Assembly (NCBI RefSeq): GCF_013820765.1 | Contig: NZ_JABJVM010000001.1 | Span: 62,001-126,000 of the forward strand | DNA: 64,000 nucleotides | Source: Paenilisteria rustica | Lineage (GTDB): Bacteria; Bacillota; Bacilli; Lactobacillales; Listeriaceae | Direction: 5' to 3' | Shown: positions 16,551 to 24,600 of the stretch, one piece after another | How the letters are laid out: each line of letters begins with the position of its first letter | How positions within the stretch are numbered: the stretch's first letter is position 1 | Program-made: the position numbers and the translations under genes | The notes under the pieces: generated by a model | What the model was told of the DNA's origin: nothing | Seen by the model: the letters and a program-made list of their open reading frames with translations, nothing else | Databases searched by the model: none

Positions 16551-17183
16551 TTATTGTTGTCCCACTGTGAAACGAGCGCGCACATGTTTGGCATTTTCTG
16601 CTTCGTCGACAAGGGCAATTGCATAGTCTTCCATGCTGATGTAGCTATTACCATTTGCATCGACAATGAGTTCGTCGGTTCCTGTTGTATAAGTACCTGT
16701 ACGCTTGCCTGGCTCGAATAATCCAGCAGGGCTAATAAACGTCCAATCAAACGTCGCATCTGATTTTAAGTGGTCTAATTGAATCGTTTGTGCAGCTCCT
16801 GTCGCGTAGTAGGGAGCTTCTTTGAATGATGGGGTATCTAGAACGCGTGTCCCTTTATCGTCTACTAGTGAGCTTGCTGCACCACCGACAACGATTAGGC
16901 GAGGCTTTGTGGTTCCGTTTAATTCAGTAATCAGGTGGTCGATTGATTTCCAATGATTCTCTGATGCTTCGATAGGTGCGCTAAAAGCATCCACTAGGAC
17001 GTCAAAAGTAGCGACATCTTCTTTCGTAAGGCTGAAAATATCTTTTTCAATTGTTGGAATTGATTTATCCTCTAATTTGCTAGCGTTGCGAATGATTGCT
17101 GTTACCTCATGCCCGCGATTTTTAGCCTCCGTCAATATGCGTGAACCTGTGCGCCCTGTTGCTCCGATAATACCAATTTTCAT
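16551..17183 (-). CDS. NAD(P)-binding NmrA/SDR-a-type oxidoreductase-like protein
   Basis: 210-residue Rossmann-fold protein. MKIGIIGATGRTGSRILTEA at the N-terminus has the GXTGXXG dinucleotide-binding motif of NmrA-like and atypical short-chain dehydrogenases (YwnB group). RLIVVGGAASSLVD near residue 95 is the conserved central strand. No Tyr-X3-Lys catalytic pair is evident, as is common in redox-sensing members. An in-frame ATG 18 bp upstream exists, but GAGGAGG spaced 9 bp from ATG 17183 fits MKIGIIG. The upstream region holds a near-ideal promoter and a GTTGTAAC palindrome, so a repressor probably controls it. Substrate unknown. Confidence 0.88.
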   Translation of the reverse strand: MKIGIIGATGRTGSRILTEAKNRGHEVTAIIRNASKLEDKSIPTIEKDIFSLTKEDVATFDVLVDAFSAPIEASENHWKSIDHLITELNGTTKPRLIVVGGAASSLVDDKGTRVLDTPSFKEAPYYATGAAQTIQLDHLKSDATFDWTFISPAGLFEPGKRTGTYTTGTDELIVDANGNSYISMEDYAIALVDEAENAKHVRARFTVGQQ

Positions 17184-17207
17184 AATAAATGACCTCCTCA
17201 TGATTAT

Positions 17208-17269
17208 GTTGTAACTATTGTTGTTACAACGATTGATTTTAGTATACCGATAATCTTGCTAAATGTAAA
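17208..17269 (-). promoter_or_regulatory. Promoter with downstream GTTGTAAC operator
   Basis: Minus strand: TTTACA (17264-17269), 17-bp spacer, TATACT (17241-17246), then a perfect inverted repeat GTTGTAAC-N7-GTTACAAC (17208-17230) just downstream of the expected start site. Placement between promoter and ribosome site is that of a repressor operator. The regulator is not identified; HxlR, Rrf2 and MarR families are all possible. Confidence 0.72.
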
Positions 17270-17290
17270 GTATAAAGTTTTGCAGTCATA

Positions 17291-17331
17291 AAAAAGAGGC
17301 AAGAAGTCGTTGCTAGACCTTGCCTCTTTAC
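17291..17331 (-). terminator. Terminator of rarD
   Basis: Perfect 11-bp arms AAAGAGGCAAG (17293-17303) and CTTGCCTCTTT (17319-17329). On the minus strand the stem ends in a T-run. It starts a few bases past the rarD stop. Confidence 0.85.
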
Positions 17332-17335
17332 GATA

Positions 17336-18244
17336 TTAAGATTGGGTTGCTTTTTTCATTTTTTGTGCGATGAAGACGTGCGAGATGGTGAAAATAAGCA
17401 GCGCGGCCCAGATGAATAGGAATGCGATGAATTGTGTGCTGTCGAAGGCTTCGTGGAATACAAAGACGCCTAGGATTAGCATCAGTGTTGGGCCGACGTA
17501 TTGGATGAAGCCAAGCATGATATAGGAAATTTGTCTCGCACTTGTTGCGAAGAGGAGCAGTGGAATCGCTGTAACGACGCCGGCTCCGAAAAGAACGAGA
17601 TTCGTATCCAAGCCGAATTGCATGAACGCATCTTGCGCGAAAAATAATAAAAAGATCAGCGCGAATGGTGTCATAATCAGCGTTTCAATCGTTAATCCGC
17701 CCCACGCGCTGATTGGAACTAATTTCTTAATGAGCCCGTAAAGCCCGAATGTGACAGCCATTGAAATCGCGGCCCAAGGAAAAACGCCTTGATGAATCGC
17801 TAAAATAAGAACGCCGATCGCGGCAGACAGGACGGCTAACATTTCGCCACGGCTTAGTTTTTCTTTTAAAAAGACTGTTGCGAGTAGGACATTCACCAGT
17901 GGATTAATATAATAACCGAGGCTCGCGCTAATCACGTGACCATCATTGACCGTGAAAATAAAAATAAACCAGTTTGCCGTAATTAGAATGGAGGCAATAG
18001 AAATGGCTATAATTAATTTGGGGCGTTTGAAAATCGAGATGATTTCTACCCACACCTCTTTTGTTTTGCCGAGAATTGCGATAATCGCAATCATAAATAC
18101 GAACGACCAAATAATGCGGTATGCTAGAATCTCACTAGCCGGGACATCTCCAGCCATTTTCCAATATAGCGGTAATACTCCCCAGATGATATAAGCCCCA
18201 ACAGCAGCTAATATCCCTAACGTTTTCTCTTTTTCTGCATGCAT
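17336..18244 (-). CDS. rarD: RarD-type EamA/DMT superfamily transporter
   Basis: 302-residue inner-membrane transporter with about ten helices, RarD subgroup of the drug/metabolite transporter superfamily. GILAAVGAYIIWGVLPLYWK near the N-terminus and the ASILITANWFIFIFTVNDGHVISASLGYYINPL stretch are characteristic of RarD; the latter spans roughly residues 85-117. The substrate is not known for most members. The frame is open from 18280, but AAGGTGAG lies 6 bp before ATG 18244 (MHAEKEKTLGI), so the first 12 codons are not used. Monocistronic, with its own terminator. Confidence 0.9.
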   Translation of the reverse strand: MHAEKEKTLGILAAVGAYIIWGVLPLYWKMAGDVPASEILAYRIIWSFVFMIAIIAILGKTKEVWVEIISIFKRPKLIIAISIASILITANWFIFIFTVNDGHVISASLGYYINPLVNVLLATVFLKEKLSRGEMLAVLSAAIGVLILAIHQGVFPWAAISMAVTFGLYGLIKKLVPISAWGGLTIETLIMTPFALIFLLFFAQDAFMQFGLDTNLVLFGAGVVTAIPLLLFATSARQISYIMLGFIQYVGPTLMLILGVFVFHEAFDSTQFIAFLFIWAALLIFTISHVFIAQKMKKATQS

Positions 18245-18324
18245 GTTCTCACCTTTTCTATTACAAAATAATAGAACCATTGTAACACATATTTGGGGAT
18301 GAAAAGTCGGAAATCAAGTATAAG

Positions 18325-18353
18325 TTGCTGAAATATTTTTTTTCGCATATGAT
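18325..18353 (+). promoter_or_regulatory. Promoter of the membrane protein gene at 18387
   Basis: TTGCTG (18325-18330), 17-bp T-rich spacer, TATGAT (18348-18353), about 33 bp before the start codon. Confidence 0.6.
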
Positions 18354-18386
18354 AGTGAGAGGACAAATGGGAGAAGGTGTGTGATT

Positions 18387-19055
18387 ATGCTGACGAAAAA
18401 GCAATTGATTGATGAGAAAAGAGGACAATTAACGCCTGATAAACAAGCGTATATGAAGACGGTGGAATGGGTAATTGCTGCGGAGAAAAATGTGTCAGAG
18501 CAGGAGAAAGATGCTTTTGTGTTAGAAGCGATAGAACAACTAGCAGCATCAGAAAAAGCAGATCCCGCGCAGGTTCTAGGGATGGATGCAACAGCTTACG
18601 GTAGGCAATTGACGAAACAAAAGGCGGGGCAATCGCCAAATACAAAGACGGATTATACGAGTCAGATTCCGTTGTTTGTTTTGATAGGAATCTTGGCCAT
18701 GAGTCTCTTTTTAGTCGTTATGGGGATTATTGGACTGGTCACTAAAGATAGCATTATTTATGCAGGGACATTTGTATTGACCGTTTTGATGGTTTTTATT
18801 TGTATCGTGTGTATTTTAATAGGCGGGTACATACTGTGGAAGCATTATTCGGTCACAGAATCAAAATCAATGGCAGCCTACTTTTTAATAGGCAGTGGTA
18901 TTGTCGTTATGTATGTTTTTGTACTTGTATTCTTGTTGATGATTTTGCCAGACTTAGGCCCCGTAATGAGCGGCGGTGCTTTGCTTGAATTGATACTAGG
19001 CGTTGGAGGATTTATGACAGCAGCACTCGTATGGAAAAAAATCCAGAAAAAATAA
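18387..19055 (+). CDS. Four-helix membrane protein with soluble N-terminal domain
   Basis: 222-residue protein of unknown function. Residues 1 to about 88 are charged and helical (MLTKKQLIDEKRGQLTPDKQ, then EKNVSEQEKDAFVLEAIEQL), recalling the short N-terminal domains of DUF1129/DUF1700-type proteins. Four hydrophobic helices follow (about 90-112, 122-143, 160-183, 190-212). GTG and ATG codons overlap at the start (18381 and 18387); GAAGG spacing favours the ATG. A small membrane protein gene follows 49 bp downstream and may be cotranscribed. Confidence 0.75.
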   Translation: MLTKKQLIDEKRGQLTPDKQAYMKTVEWVIAAEKNVSEQEKDAFVLEAIEQLAASEKADPAQVLGMDATAYGRQLTKQKAGQSPNTKTDYTSQIPLFVLIGILAMSLFLVVMGIIGLVTKDSIIYAGTFVLTVLMVFICIVCILIGGYILWKHYSVTESKSMAAYFLIGSGIVVMYVFVLVFLLMILPDLGPVMSGGALLELILGVGGFMTAALVWKKIQKK

Positions 19056-19104
19056 AAGGTGAAGTTAGGGTACTCATAAATATTTAGAAAAGGAGATAAA
19101 TCAT

Positions 19105-19314
19105 ATGCGTCTTTCATTAATTGTACATATATTCGGAAGCATAATATTTTTTCTATTCTTAAGCTATATGACAATCACAAAAGCAGATAAAAGCCTTATA
19201 CTCTTATCATTAGGAGCCATGATATATTTCATATTGATGACATTAATTATCTATCGAAATTACAAAAAAAAGCAAGTGACACTAACAAACAAAAAGCGCA
19301 CTTATACACCCTAA
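19105..19314 (+). CDS. Small two-helix membrane protein
   Basis: 69-residue protein with two hydrophobic segments (about residues 3-22 and 30-49) and a basic tail (YRNYKKKQVTLTNKKRTYTP). AAAAGGAG is 8 bp before the ATG, a good ribosome site that supports a real gene. I recognise no family. It lies between another membrane protein gene and an IS3-family remnant. Confidence 0.65.
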   Translation: MRLSLIVHIFGSIIFFLFLSYMTITKADKSLILLSLGAMIYFILMTLIIYRNYKKKQVTLTNKKRTYTP

Positions 19315-19322
19315 ATAAAGTG

Positions 19323-19475
19323 GTACCCATGTCAAGGACGCTTGTAAAAAAAGAATTAAGCACTTGCTAGAAGATGGTTTCTGTATTGTACAGGAGCCAT
19401 TTTTTTGAGGTTCTATTGATAGCGATAATTATTATAGTAAATCATATAGTAGTCTATTGGATTTTGGCGTTCGAG
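19323..19475 (-). pseudogene. IS3-family (IS150-type) transposase C-terminal remnant
   Basis: Reading the minus strand, one frame gives DYYMIYYNNYRYQ, a TAG stop, then NLKKMAPVQYRNHLLASA and a TAA at 19356-19358. This is the conserved C-terminus of IS3-family OrfB, where the usual form is YN-RYQWNLKKM-PVQYR-HLL; the TAG replaces the Trp codon. GGTACCCATGTCAAGGAC at 19322-19339 resembles the end of such an element. No start, OrfA or second end is present, so it is a dead, truncated insertion sequence. Similarity fades beyond about 19475. Confidence 0.75.
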
Positions 19476-19535
19476 AATAGTTTTTGCTCATGATTGATTC
19501 CTTTATGGCGGAGTTATTGCTTTATTTGAGTATAC

Positions 19536-19587
19536 AAAAAATACCTATAGAACGCACTTCTTTTTTGAAATGTCCATTCTATAGGTA
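19536..19587 (-). terminator. Terminator of yceI
   Basis: Perfect 11-bp arms TACCTATAGAA (19542-19552) and TTCTATAGGTA (19577-19587). On the minus strand the stem is followed by TTTTTTG. It lies 26 bp past the yceI stop. Confidence 0.78.
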
Positions 19588-19612
19588 CTATTGTATTAAC
19601 TCACCTTTTGTA

Positions 19613-20143
19613 TTATTTGGAGACTTCGATTTGTATGTTGAGTTTCACTTCGTCGCCAATAAGTACGCCGCCAGTTTCGAGCACTGCATTGTAGTTTAAG
19701 CCAAAGTCTTTGCGATTGAATTTGCCTGTTCCTTCAAAGCCTGCAACCATATTTCCGGACATTGGATCTTTACTTGTGCCTTCATATTCTACATTTAGTG
19801 TAATTGGTTTTGTAACGTCGCGAACGGTCAAATCACCAGTTACTTTGTATTCGTTACCGCCATCTGCCACGATGTTTGTCGATTTAAAAGTAATCGATGG
19901 ATAGTTTTCTACATCGAAGAAATCTGGGCTCTTCAAATGACCATCACGTGCTTCTTGGCGTGTATCGATAGACGCCGCGTCCACAGTGAATGTCAGGCTA
20001 GCTGTTGTTAAGTCTTCGGGGTTAAGTGTTAAATCAGCGCTGAAATCTTTGAAAGCACCTTTTACTTTAGATACCATCATGTGTTTTACTTGAAACTCGA
20101 TTGAACTGTGTGCTGGGTCTACATTCCATTTTTCTACTGTCAT
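19613..20143 (-). CDS. yceI: YceI family lipocalin-like protein
   Basis: 176-residue protein of the YceI family, beta-barrel proteins that bind polyisoprenoids or other amphiphiles. The N-terminal KWNVDPAHSSIEFQVKHMMV and the VTGDLTVRDVTKPITLNVEY segment (about residues 104-123) are the two hallmark motifs. No signal peptide is present, so it is probably cytoplasmic as in other Firmicutes. GGAGG lies 9 bp before the ATG. It follows a MarR-type gene on the same strand by 46 bp and probably forms an operon with it. Confidence 0.93.
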   Translation of the reverse strand: MTVEKWNVDPAHSSIEFQVKHMMVSKVKGAFKDFSADLTLNPEDLTTASLTFTVDAASIDTRQEARDGHLKSPDFFDVENYPSITFKSTNIVADGGNEYKVTGDLTVRDVTKPITLNVEYEGTSKDPMSGNMVAGFEGTGKFNRKDFGLNYNAVLETGGVLIGDEVKLNIQIEVSK

Positions 20144-20189
20144 TTTAAAATTCCTCCAATTAATATAGTTTTTTTGGTTGGCGCCATCT

Positions 20190-20630
20190 TCATTTTGTTC
20201 GCCAGTGGGACTCGGCGTTTAGTCCGATTGTTTTTAGCCGCATTATTAATGTTTCCTTCTCTTCCTCATCTAAAACATGGAGTTGTTCGATTATCAATGT
20301 TTCAAACTTTGGAAATAGGTTGCTGATAAAAGTTGTGCCTTGTTCGGTTAGCTCGGCATAAACGATACGGCGATCGTTCGGGTCTGTCGTGCGAACTAAG
20401 TATTGCTTCTTTTCAAGCTTTGTAACCATGTACGTTGTGTTGCCGTTTGAAATCAAATTTTTCTGACCAATTGCTTGAAGTTGTTGTGGTCCAAGATGAT
20501 AAATCTGCTCTAAAACACCGAATTCACTTGGTGTAATACCATGTTCCTCAACCAATCTAGCCGTAAGTTTTTGAATCCAACCTGCTGATCTAAGCAAAAC
20601 GGTAAACAATTTCAAATCGACATTGTCCAA
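20190..20630 (-). CDS. MarR family transcriptional regulator
   Basis: 146-residue winged-helix regulator. ITPSEFGVLEQIYHLGPQQL (about residues 32-51), NTTYMVTKLEKKQYLVRT (recognition helix and start of the wing) and DPNDRRIVYAELTEQG (wing) form the MarR DNA-binding domain. Two start codons compete: GTG at 20639 and TTG at 20630. GAGGTG is 6 bp before the TTG and overlaps the GTG, so TTG is preferred. It lies upstream of yceI on the same strand and may control it. A weak dyad around 20661-20675 upstream could be its operator; that is unproven. Confidence 0.88.
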   Translation of the reverse strand: MDNVDLKLFTVLLRSAGWIQKLTARLVEEHGITPSEFGVLEQIYHLGPQQLQAIGQKNLISNGNTTYMVTKLEKKQYLVRTTDPNDRRIVYAELTEQGTTFISNLFPKFETLIIEQLHVLDEEEKETLIMRLKTIGLNAESHWRTK

Positions 20631-20822
20631 GGAAACCACCTCGCTTCATCAAAATGTTTTAATATCGAAATATCTTACAAACAAATAATAACATACTTAT
20701 AAAAAGTAAGTCAAGTGATTTAGAAAAAAATTTTAAAAAAAGTGGATTTCGTTAAGTTTATGTAAAGATCATTGTGTATAATAGAAAGTAGCGTAAAATA
20801 GAAGAGGAAGAGGTGATGATAG

Positions 20823-21281
20823 ATGGAATTGAGTGAAGATAGAGTAAATAAAGTGCGGGATGTGCTGGGATCATACTGGGCGATTAACCGAATTACAGCG
20901 AAACACGCCGAGCAGAACGCGCTGAGTCTAGGCTTGTCGTTACAACAAATGGCGATACTTAATATTTTATATGGACGCCCGGAATCAACGGTAGATGACT
21001 TAAAGAAGAAACTATTCACATCGACAGAAGTCATTTCGGCTAATGTAGACGGCTTAGTCCACGCGAGACTAGTCGAAAAAATGAATACCGAGTTCGTGGA
21101 AAACGCAGATGCGTGGCGCTTGCAGTTAACGGAAAAAGGTAAGGAAATGTCTGAGCGCTCGACGCAAAACGCCTTTGCATATAAAGCGATGATGAAAGCA
21201 TTGGATGAAATAGACGACGAGGACATAGATAAACTAATTGAGATTAACCGCAAAATCGAAGGGTTATTAAAGGCAGACTAA
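20823..21281 (+). CDS. MarR-like winged-helix regulator
   Basis: 152-residue protein with a MarR-type core: LGLSLQQMAILNILYGRPES, then TVDDLKKKLFTSTEVISANVDGLVHARLVEKM (helix-turn-helix) and WRLQLTEKGKEMSER after the wing. It ends in an acidic helix (DEIDDEDIDKLIEINRKIEG). The ATG has AAGAGGTG upstream at 10 bp. It is transcribed away from the other MarR gene. A decayed partial copy of its 3' end lies 80 bp downstream. Ligand and targets unknown. Confidence 0.85.
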   Translation: MELSEDRVNKVRDVLGSYWAINRITAKHAEQNALSLGLSLQQMAILNILYGRPESTVDDLKKKLFTSTEVISANVDGLVHARLVEKMNTEFVENADAWRLQLTEKGKEMSERSTQNAFAYKAMMKALDEIDDEDIDKLIEINRKIEGLLKAD

Positions 21282-21320
21282 GAACGACTTCAAAACGTAG
21301 CTATCGAAGACGCCAAACCT

Positions 21321-21357
21321 CAGTGCGCCGGGCATCTATGTATCTCTCGGCGCACTG
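21321..21357. repeat. GC-rich hairpin after the MarR-like gene
   Basis: Perfect 10-bp arms CAGTGCGCCG (21321-21330) and CGGCGCACTG (21348-21357) around a 17-base loop. No T-run follows on either strand, so it is not a standard terminator; it is markedly GC-richer than its surroundings. Confidence 0.6.
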
Positions 21358-21360
21358 AAG

Positions 21361-21435
21361 AATGAGATCGATGATGGAGATATCAATAAGCGAATTGAGA
21401 TTACCAGCAAATCGAAAGTTTATAGAAATAGATTA
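21361..21435 (+). pseudogene. Decayed duplicate of the MarR-like gene 3' end
   Basis: The translation NEIDDGDINKRIEITSKSK aligns with DEIDDEDIDKLIEINRKIE, the last helix of the gene ending at 21281. The DNA matches over about 70 bp with a one-base deletion. The rest of the gene copy is missing. This marks an old partial tandem duplication; the GC-rich hairpin sits between the two copies. Confidence 0.65.
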
Positions 21436-21470
21436 AAAAGTCGCTCATTAAGAAAAAATTGCATAGTCAA

Positions 21471-21503
21471 AAAGGATTTCTTTTTATGGGAAATCTTTTT
21501 TTT
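21471..21503 (+). terminator. Probable terminator upstream of the surface-protein gene
   Basis: GGATTTC (21474-21480) pairs with GAAATCT (21489 onward) and is followed by eight T. It would end transcription from the MarR-like gene. Confidence 0.6.
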
Positions 21504-21667
21504 GTATAAAAATAGTGCATATCTTAGCCATTAGAAGCAAAATTTTCCGTAACATACATATATAATATTAATTGTAAAAAAATAAACATAGTTAATTAAT
21601 GTTATTTTTATAATAAGGATGGGTATAACAAAGCTTAAGGGGAAAAAAATAAGTGGAGGTTAGTATT

Positions 21668-24600
21668 ATGAGAGTGAAAAAGCGTATCAAGAAGGGGATA
21701 TCTATATTATCTATCACGACATTAGTAGCAGGTCTTATTTTTTCTACTGAGGCATTTTCAAACATAGCTGTGAAAGAGGATAGAGCCGCAGCGGCTGTAA
21801 ACCCAGATGTTATAACAATTGTAAATGGAGATATGGAGACACCTAGAGTCCCAACTCCAGCACCCCATTGGAAACTTTTTGCTCAGTCTGCGGTACCTGG
21901 CTGGGAGACTACTGCAACGGATGGTTTGATTGAGTTTCAAGCACAAGGATTTATTGGAACTGGCGCAATACCACCAATGAATGCTGCTTCAGGGACACAG
22001 TGGGCAGAATTAAATGCAAATGAAGTAGCCGCTTTATATCAAGATATACCAACTACTCCTGGTGTCAAGGTAAGATGGCAAGTTTATCATCGCGGTTTAT
22101 ATGGTGTTGATAAAGCTGTTGTAGAATTCGGCCCTCCAAGTGGTACCATGGTCAAACAAGTAGACCTATCTACAAATCACGCAGCGTGGAGATTATACAA
22201 AGGAACTTACACGATCCCTGCTGGGCAAACAACAACACGCTTTCAGTTCCGATCTGTAAGCTCATCCACGGGAGATGTTGCTAGAGGTAATTCTCTAGAT
22301 AAGGTTTTATTCTCTTCGCAATCGATTCTGACAGTTGGGGGGACGTTTGTCGCGCCCAATATAAAGGTAGGGAAGACTGTAGACTATAATGTTAATGTGA
22401 GCAATTCAGGAGGCATGTCCTCGGAAAATAATACAATTAAAGTGAAAATCCCAACAGAGATGTCATACACACCTGGTAGCCTATCCTCAGCCGACGCAGA
22501 TATTACAGATGAGCAATACGATTCGACTACTGGAACACTGACAATTACATTAGGACCACTGGCAAAAGACGCATCTGCAGGTATTACAGTCCCACTAACA
22601 GCGATTGCGGTTGCGGATGAAGCTATGCCAGAACTAAGTGCGACGTATAATGATGAAGGGTTTACAGATTCAATATATACAGCAGAAACATCAGGGGGCT
22701 CAATTGTCATCGGAACCAACGATCCACCCGTAATAAGTGGGGACTCGGTTACTAAATTGAATGTGGAGTCTGTTTTTAATCCCTTGAGCACCATGCAATC
22801 TACAGATACGGAAGACGGTGATATAACAGAAAATATAATAATAAAAAGTAATAACGTAAATGTCAATCAGGCGGGGACATATTCCGTGGTTTATGAAGTA
22901 ACAGATAGCGATGGGAACAAAACTACATTTACACGATCAGTTGTGGTAGTAGGCGGGCCTATTTTTACAGGAGCAAGCTCAATAGAGGTGAACCCCAATA
23001 GTGTATTTGATCCACTAGGTGATATTACGGCGGACGATAAAGAAGATGGCGATGTGACAGGTGATATCCAGATTCTTAGCAATAACGTAGATACAGGCAT
23101 ACCAGGAACATATGAAGTTATCTTTGAGGTTACAGATAGTGATGGTAATAAAACAAGCTTTAAACGTGAAGTTGTTGTAACAGAAGCGCCTGCTATTACA
23201 GGATCAAGTTCGTTAGAGTTGAATCCAAATAGTGTATTTGATCCATTGGTAGATATTGCATCAAGTGATAAAGAAGATGGTGATTTAACAGGTGTTGTTC
23301 AAGTAATTACCAATAATGTAGATACGAGTATTCCTGGAACGTATGAGGTGACATATGAAGTGACGGATAGTGATGGAAATAAGGCGGATTTTAAACGAAC
23401 GGTAGTTGTAACCGCAGCGCCAGTAATTACAGGGGATGCGACAACAATGCTAAATCCGAATGCAATATTTGATCCAATGAGTACACTTCAAGCCTCGGAT
23501 AATGAAGATGGCTATTTGACAGGAGATATTCAAATTGTAAGTAATAATGTAGATACTAGCAAACCAGGAACATATGAGGTCGTGTATGAAGTAACAGATA
23601 GCAATGGAAATAAAACAAGTTTTACGCGAACAGTTATCGTTTTGGAGGCGCCGGTTATTATGGGTGAAAGCATTACTAAGGTAAACCCAAATAGTGTATT
23701 TGATCCGTTGAGCACGATGCAGGCAATGGATAAAGAAGACGGTGATGTGACCGCAGACATAAAGGTCACATATAATGATGTAAATACTAATTCGCCTGGC
23801 AACTATTCTGTTATGTATGAGGTGACAGATAGTGATGGAAATACATCGACATTTACACGAACGGTTATTGTGACAGAAGTTCCAGTTATAACTGGTGAGA
23901 GTAATACAGAAATAAATCCGAATAGCATGTTTGATCCGCTGAGTACAATTCAAGCGATGGATAAAGAAGATGATGACCTAACTGCAAGTGTTGTAGTAAC
24001 ATACAATGATGTAAATACAAGCGTGTCTGGAAATTACTCTGTAACATATGAAGTGACAGATAGCGATGGAAATAAAGCAACATTTACACGTACAGTTGTT
24101 GTCACAGAGAGTCCTGTTATTTTAGGAGATTCCTCGGTAGAAGTAAATCCAAATAGCGTATTCGATCCATTAGCTGATATTACAGCAAAGGATAAGGAAG
24201 ATGGAGATGTCACAGGAGATATTCAAGTTGTCAGTAATAATGTAAATACAGGAATACCTGGGACCTATGAAGTGTTGTATGAAGTAACGGACAGTGATGG
24301 AAATAAATCGACATTTATACGAACGGTTACTGTGACAGAAGTACCGGTCATTAATGGTGCTAATGTCGTAGAAGTGAATCCGAACAGCGTGTTTGACGTA
24401 CTAGCAGATATTACAGCGAATGACAAAGAAGATGGGGATATTACGGACGACATTCAGATTATTAGTAATAATCTGAATACGAGTGTACCTGGAACCTATG
24501 AGGTCGTGTATGAAGTAACCGATTCGGATGGTAACAAAATAAACTTTACGCGTACCGTTATTGTAACAGAAATGCCTGTCATTACAGGGGATAGTATTGT

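Noticed and set aside
16337-16759. Open frames crossing repeat copy A (also 16497-16721)
   Set aside because: They run through palindromic DNA and, in part, antisense to the NmrA-like gene; the same peptide start (MRTLVADL) recurs in copy B only because the DNA repeats. No ribosome sites.
19374-19400. Hairpin ATGGTTTCTGT/ACAGGAGCCAT followed by T7, looking like a terminator of the 19105 gene
   Set aside because: It is part of the transposase remnant (codes MAPVQYRNH on the other strand), so the dyad is probably accidental; it may still act as a terminator.
19484-19699. 71-codon plus frame over the yceI end
   Set aside because: Overlaps yceI antisense and its terminator; no ribosome site.
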